Source: Firmicutes bacterium CAG:145
GTDB lineage: Bacteria; Bacillota; Clostridia; Peptostreptococcales; Anaerovoracaceae
Assembly: GCA_000435715.1 (NCBI GenBank)
Contig: FR882598.1
Location: forward strand, 77,829-94,774
DNA length: 16,946 nt
Direction: 5' to 3'
How positions within the stretch are numbered: position 1 is the first letter of the stretch; every line of letters begins with the position of its first letter. Shown one piece after another: positions 13,740 to 16,946 of the stretch. The notes under the pieces were generated by a model, which was not told the origin of the DNA, searched no databases, and saw only the letters and a program-made list of their open reading frames with translations. A program made the position numbers and the translations under genes.

Positions 13740-14822
13740 ATGAAAAGAATATTTATATTATTGCTCATTGTTGCAATGATTATTATACCACAGACAGGGT
13801 GCAATTCACAGAGTAATAATGTGGGAATAGAAAAAATGAGCTTCCATTTAGATACTATATGTAAGATAACAGTTTACTCCATGGACGGCCTTGAAGGCAT
13901 GAGCGAGGAAGAGCAGAGAGAACAGGCGCTGATGGTCATAACAGAGGCTTTCAAACTGTGCGACGAATATGAGGGGATCCTCAGCAATATGAGAGAGGGG
14001 ACTGATATCTATAAAATAAACAATGCGGCAGGTCAGCCTGTTACAGTCAGCGATACGGCAATCGAAGTGATTGAAAAAGGAATAGAGTACGGGCAGCTTT
14101 CTGAAGGGAGATTCGATATAACCATCGGGGGAGTCAGCAAACTGTGGGACTTTCATCAAGTTGACGAAAACGGAGAAAAGACCGGCACAGTGCCGGATCC
14201 CGAAGTCCTGAGAGAAGCAGTTAGCCACGTGGGATATGAGCAAATAGTAATAGAAGGAAATACTGTACGCCTTTTGGATCCGCAGGCTCAAATAGACCTG
14301 GGAGGTATCGCCAAGGGATATATAGCCGATAAGGTGGCAGAATATCTCGAATCTGAAGGAGTCACCAGCGCTCTCATCTCTTTGGGCGGAAATATAGTGG
14401 CCGTAGGAGAAAAGGGAAAAAGCATGGAGAACGGCGCCGGAAGCCAATTCTCCGTCGGCATAGCCGATCCCGATTCCGATAAAGGTCAGCTTTTAGGGAT
14501 AGTTCCCTGTAAAGACAAGACAGTGGTCACGTCAGGAACGTATGAGAGATATTTTGAGAAAGACGGAGAACTGTATCATCACGTGCTCGATCCGAAGACC
14601 GGTTATCAGTATGATACAGATCTGGTATCTGTCGCCGTGATCGCTGACAAAGGAAGATCTGTAGACTGTGACGCACTCAGCACCATCTGCCTTTCCCTGG
14701 GAAGTGAAAAGGGCATGGAATTCATCAGGTCTGTAGACGGCGCCGAGGCCATATTCATAGACGATCAGGGAAAAATAAGCTTCTCATCCGACGATATAGG
14801 TTTTAAACGGGGCGTTGTCTGA
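13740..14822 (+). CDS. apbE: FAD:protein FMN transferase (ApbE family lipoprotein)
   Basis: ApbE takes FMN from FAD and bonds it to a threonine of target proteins outside the membrane, using Mg2+. The 360-residue product has a hydrophobic signal of about 16 residues and C21 in PQTGC, a slightly atypical lipobox, so it is likely a lipoprotein. Family motifs are DTICKITVYS near the start, FDITIGGVSKLWDF, QIDLGGIAKGYIADK, VTSGTYERYF, HHVLDPKTGY and the metal-binding DCDALSTICLSLG. The natural targets in this window are RnfD (T160) and RnfG (T165). It is divergent from the NusG-II gene with no room for two separate promoters, and it converges on the MocR gene with only 5 bp between the stop codons. 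Confidence 0.95.
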   Translation: MKRIFILLLIVAMIIIPQTGCNSQSNNVGIEKMSFHLDTICKITVYSMDGLEGMSEEEQREQALMVITEAFKLCDEYEGILSNMREGTDIYKINNAAGQPVTVSDTAIEVIEKGIEYGQLSEGRFDITIGGVSKLWDFHQVDENGEKTGTVPDPEVLREAVSHVGYEQIVIEGNTVRLLDPQAQIDLGGIAKGYIADKVAEYLESEGVTSALISLGGNIVAVGEKGKSMENGAGSQFSVGIADPDSDKGQLLGIVPCKDKTVVTSGTYERYFEKDGELYHHVLDPKTGYQYDTDLVSVAVIADKGRSVDCDALSTICLSLGSEKGMEFIRSVDGAEAIFIDDQGKISFSSDDIGFKRGVV

Positions 14823-14827
14823 AGGTA

Positions 14828-16213
14828 TCAACTGTTCCACACAGAGACCAATCTTTTGATTAGAGATTCTATCTTATCCACAGGCAGCTTGCTGTAATAG
14901 AAGATAAGAGACGTCGTATCCTGATCCGTAAGTTCAGATAAGGGAACCACCGCCAGTCCGATGGCCTTTGCTTCAGAGCAGAGTTCATCGGCTGTTTTTT
15001 TTGTCCGTATTTTTATTATGAGGTTTATCCCCGAGCGAGTATCCACGGTGCTGATGTTTCCGGCCGGCTCTGAGGCGAAAGCCTGCAATGTGAGAGACAG
15101 TTTCTGTGCGTAGAGACTGCGCAGCTTGCGTATCCCCGTATAATAATAACCTTTTTCCATGAAGAGAGCCAGCGTCAGCTGTTCAGCCTTTGAACAAGTC
15201 TGAGTATACTGATCTTTTATCTCGTCGAAAATACTGCTTAGAAGCTGGGGCAGCACCATGTAGGAAATTTTTACTGCAGGGAACAGGGTAGAAGAAAAAG
15301 AACCAAGATATACTACTCGATCCTTTTCATCCAGACTCTTTAAAGCCGGGATAGGTTTTCCGAAATATCTGAGCTCGCTGTCATAATCATCCTCAATGAT
15401 GAAACTGTCGTTTTCGGAAGCCCATCTGAGAAGCTGCCGGCGGCGTCCTATGGGCATCACAGCCCCTGTAGGGAACTGGTTGGATGGTATCACGTAAACT
15501 GCTGAAGCGATGTTTATGGGCAGTTTACTTATATCTATACCTTCTCGAGTGACGGGGATATGCGAGATGGCGAATCCGTTTTCTCTGAACATACTTTGGA
15601 CCGGAAGATACCCGGGGCTTTCAAGGGACACGTGATCTGCCTCGAGTCTCTTGAGTATACGGCAAAGATGACCGGTTATCTGCTGTGTTCCTGCGCCTAT
15701 GACTATCTGCTCAGGCTTGCAGGTGACGCCTCTGGCCGAGTATACATATCTTGCTATCTCATGGCGGAGGGCCTCTTCGCCTTGCGGATTGCTCTCAAAG
15801 AGAAGGAGATCGGAGTATTCGTTATAGACTTTGGAGGCGCACTTCTTCCATTTGACGAAGTCAAAACATTCCGAATCACATATATATGGATTCTCTTCGG
15901 ACTTAAAGACCTGCTCCGTCAGTGGAGCCTGCCTGCCCGGGGAATATGGTATCTGGCCCGTTGATAAGCCCTGCGCAGCATAATAACCTGACTGAGGCCT
16001 GCTGATTATGTAACCTTCCACCAGCAGCTGATTATAAGCTGTCTGAGTGGTGGTGATGCTTACGTCCAGAGCTTTTGAGAGACTTCTCAGAGAAGGCAGT
16101 TTTTCCCCTTCTTTTATTTCTCCCGACAGTATTCCGTCGCGGATCTTCTCATATAACTGTATATATAATGATTCTGAAGAACTGTCAGAAAAATCTATGA
16201 TAATCGGCTTCAT
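14828..16213 (-). CDS. MocR/GabR-type regulator lacking the PLP-anchoring lysine
   Basis: The 461-residue product is a GntR winged-helix domain (about 1-70, with LYIQLYEKIRDGILSGEIKEGEKLPSLRSLS) joined to a fold-type I aminotransferase domain (about 100-455), the MocR layout. Such proteins use PLP or amino-acid adducts as signal and often control vitamin B6 genes. The aminotransferase part keeps IIEDDYDSELRY but the site that normally reads TFSK-x-L-x-P is SFSS-T-L-F-P: the Schiff-base lysine is S308. Other active-site positions also differ (SNQFPTG for SHQFPTG). It probably binds ligand without a covalent link, or has lost the sensing function. I chose the ATG at 16213 behind GGAGGG. It is divergent from an ECF S-component gene that it may control. 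Confidence 0.92.
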   Translation of the reverse strand: MKPIIIDFSDSSSESLYIQLYEKIRDGILSGEIKEGEKLPSLRSLSKALDVSITTTQTAYNQLLVEGYIISRPQSGYYAAQGLSTGQIPYSPGRQAPLTEQVFKSEENPYICDSECFDFVKWKKCASKVYNEYSDLLLFESNPQGEEALRHEIARYVYSARGVTCKPEQIVIGAGTQQITGHLCRILKRLEADHVSLESPGYLPVQSMFRENGFAISHIPVTREGIDISKLPINIASAVYVIPSNQFPTGAVMPIGRRRQLLRWASENDSFIIEDDYDSELRYFGKPIPALKSLDEKDRVVYLGSFSSTLFPAVKISYMVLPQLLSSIFDEIKDQYTQTCSKAEQLTLALFMEKGYYYTGIRKLRSLYAQKLSLTLQAFASEPAGNISTVDTRSGINLIIKIRTKKTADELCSEAKAIGLAVVPLSELTDQDTTSLIFYYSKLPVDKIESLIKRLVSVWNS

Positions 16214-16236
16214 AAAATAAACCCTCCATACTGTAC

Positions 16237-16295
16237 ATTTAAAAATAGTAAAAAGTGAGTATTTAAAAGATGACATTTTAGTAGTATTATAATAC
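16237..16295. promoter_or_regulatory. Shared control region of the MocR and ECF genes: direct repeats and palindromic -10
   Basis: ATTTAAAA occurs at 16237-16244 and again at 16261-16268, 24 bp apart; MocR proteins commonly bind direct repeats. GTATTATAATAC at 16284-16295 is a perfect palindrome with TATAAT on both strands, so one site could serve as -10 box in either direction. The plus-strand box lies about 40 bp before the ECF ATG. No strong -35 box is seen. Confidence 0.45.
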
Positions 16296-16333
16296 CAGAC
16301 CAATAAAAAAGCAATGTTAAAGGAGTATTTTTT

Positions 16334-16897
16334 ATGACGGGTACAGAGAAAACAAATAAATTAGTTCTTACGGCGCTGATGGTATGTTTAGTCCTGTTGG
16401 CTACTTATATAATCAAGATTCCAAGTCCCTTCACTCAGGGGTATGTTCATCTGGGAGATACTATGATATTCCTGTCGGTTCTGCTTCTGGGCAAAAAAGG
16501 CGGGGCAGCGGCGGCAGGTCTTGGCTCGGCTCTTGCTGACCTTCTCGGAGGTTACGCCGCCTATGCTCCATGGACGTTTCTGATAAAGGCTCTCATGGCG
16601 TTCATAATGGGAGCTTTCATAGAGGCGGCCACAAAGAAGAAAAAACATCATGTCAAGATAGGATCGGTTCCGGTTGTGGAGATCGTGGGAATGATACTGG
16701 CCGGCATAGAGATGGTGATCGGATACGCCGCAGTTGACGGAGTACTGGCCGGCAATCTTTGGTCAGGTATATTGGGAGCTCCTTTCAACATCGGACAGTT
16801 TACCGTAGGTTTGGTGCTTGCGACTATCCTTGCCATGGCGCTTTACAAGACTCCCGCCAAGAAGCTCTTTGTCTACAGGCTTGACGAGATACAATAG
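16334..16897 (+). CDS. ECF transporter S component (ECF-ribofla_trS-like), vitamin uptake
   Basis: The 187-residue product is a small membrane protein with about six hydrophobic segments, and the YVHLGDTMIFLSVLLLG and GLGSALADLLGGYAAYAPWTFLIKALMA stretches typical of the substrate-binding S components of energy-coupling factor transporters. It would need the shared EcfA/A'/T module, which is not in this window. Members of this family are assigned to riboflavin, pyridoxine or HMP uptake. The divergent MocR-type neighbour makes a vitamin B6 form the likelier substrate, while the flavin genes nearby keep riboflavin in play. AAAGGAG lies eight bases before the ATG. Confidence 0.88.
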   Translation: MTGTEKTNKLVLTALMVCLVLLATYIIKIPSPFTQGYVHLGDTMIFLSVLLLGKKGGAAAAGLGSALADLLGGYAAYAPWTFLIKALMAFIMGAFIEAATKKKKHHVKIGSVPVVEIVGMILAGIEMVIGYAAVDGVLAGNLWSGILGAPFNIGQFTVGLVLATILAMALYKTPAKKLFVYRLDEIQ

Positions 16898-16920
16898 GAC
16901 GGCATACGGAGGCGGTACTT

Positions 16921-16946
16921 TTGACTGCCGTCTGGATTAGAGGCCC
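16921..16946 (+). CDS. Possible start of a further gene (TTG start, truncated by window end)
   Basis: GGAGG at 16908-16912 is followed eight bases later by TTG and an open frame reading (M)TAVWIRGP to the window end. A 7-bp inverted repeat (GACGGCA 16898-16904, TGCCGTC 16926-16932) covers the site. Too little is visible to name the product or be sure it is a gene. Confidence 0.3.

Noticed and set aside
14828..16213. Calling the MocR-type gene a true aminotransferase enzyme
   Set aside because: It has an N-terminal GntR DNA-binding domain and lacks the catalytic lysine.
16214..16303. Thirty-residue N-terminal extension of the MocR gene
   Set aside because: It would run through the divergent promoter region and lies upstream of the GGAGGG site; the GntR domain begins right after the ATG at 16213.
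16898..16932. Inverted repeat GACGGCA/TGCCGTC as terminator of the ECF gene
   Set aside because: The loop is 21 bases and no T run follows; it also covers a possible ribosome site and start codon of a next gene.

Overview
The window looks like chromosomal DNA from a strictly fermentative, amino-acid- or acyl-CoA-using anaerobe of the Clostridia. It has medium GC, frequent ATA, AGA and GGA codons and strong AGGAGG-type ribosome sites. It carries an Rnf complex in the Firmicutes order C-D-G-E-A-B, a NusG-II/Gx-transporter pair and a short Orn/Lys/Arg decarboxylase. A placement near Anaerovoracaceae / Peptostreptococcales fits this style, but that is an impression and not a computed result. No rRNA, tRNA, CRISPR array or intact mobile element was seen.

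Layout. (1) 1-2136, + strand: the 3' part of a gene that fuses an acyl-CoA dehydrogenase end, an EtfA FAD domain and a rubredoxin, followed 18 bp later by a flavodiiron protein. Together they read as an electron chain from acyl-CoA flavin to rubredoxin to O2 (or NO). (2) 2137-5606: a TetR-family regulator on the minus strand, divergent from an ornithine pair (a TIGR00300-type ornithine cyclodeaminase-like protein and an Orn/Lys/Arg decarboxylase). (3) 5607-5922: a gene-free stretch with a strongly base-paired element of about 100-160 nt, then a -10 box for the next operon. (4) 5923-10951: the complete six-gene rnfCDGEAB operon with overlapping or closely spaced genes, ended by an intrinsic terminator. 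(5) 11013-11850: a cold-shock protein with its own promoter, then a small LRR/InlB-like protein of unknown role, closed by a bidirectional terminator. (6) 11897-14822: a minus-strand group (NusG domain II protein, Gx transporter, flavodoxin-ferredoxin EFR1 protein) divergent from apbE with only 27 bp between the start codons. (7) 14828-16897: a MocR-type regulator on the minus strand, divergent from an ECF S-component. (8) The last bases may be the start of another gene.

How the genes fit together. Rnf couples ferredoxin oxidation and NAD+ reduction to ion pumping. Its RnfD and RnfG subunits carry FMN attached to threonine, and ApbE (encoded 3 kb downstream) is the family that attaches it outside the membrane. 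NusG-II and Gx proteins travel with Rnf and ApbE in Firmicutes. The ornithine genes would deaminate ornithine to proline or decarboxylate it, which suits a Stickland-type metabolism. The acyl-CoA dehydrogenase fusion with the flavodiiron protein suggests that some reducing power is used to remove oxygen.

The most unusual points are the ACAD-EtfA-rubredoxin fusion next to its probable oxidase partner, the MocR regulator whose PLP-anchoring lysine is a serine, and the folded intergenic element before rnf.
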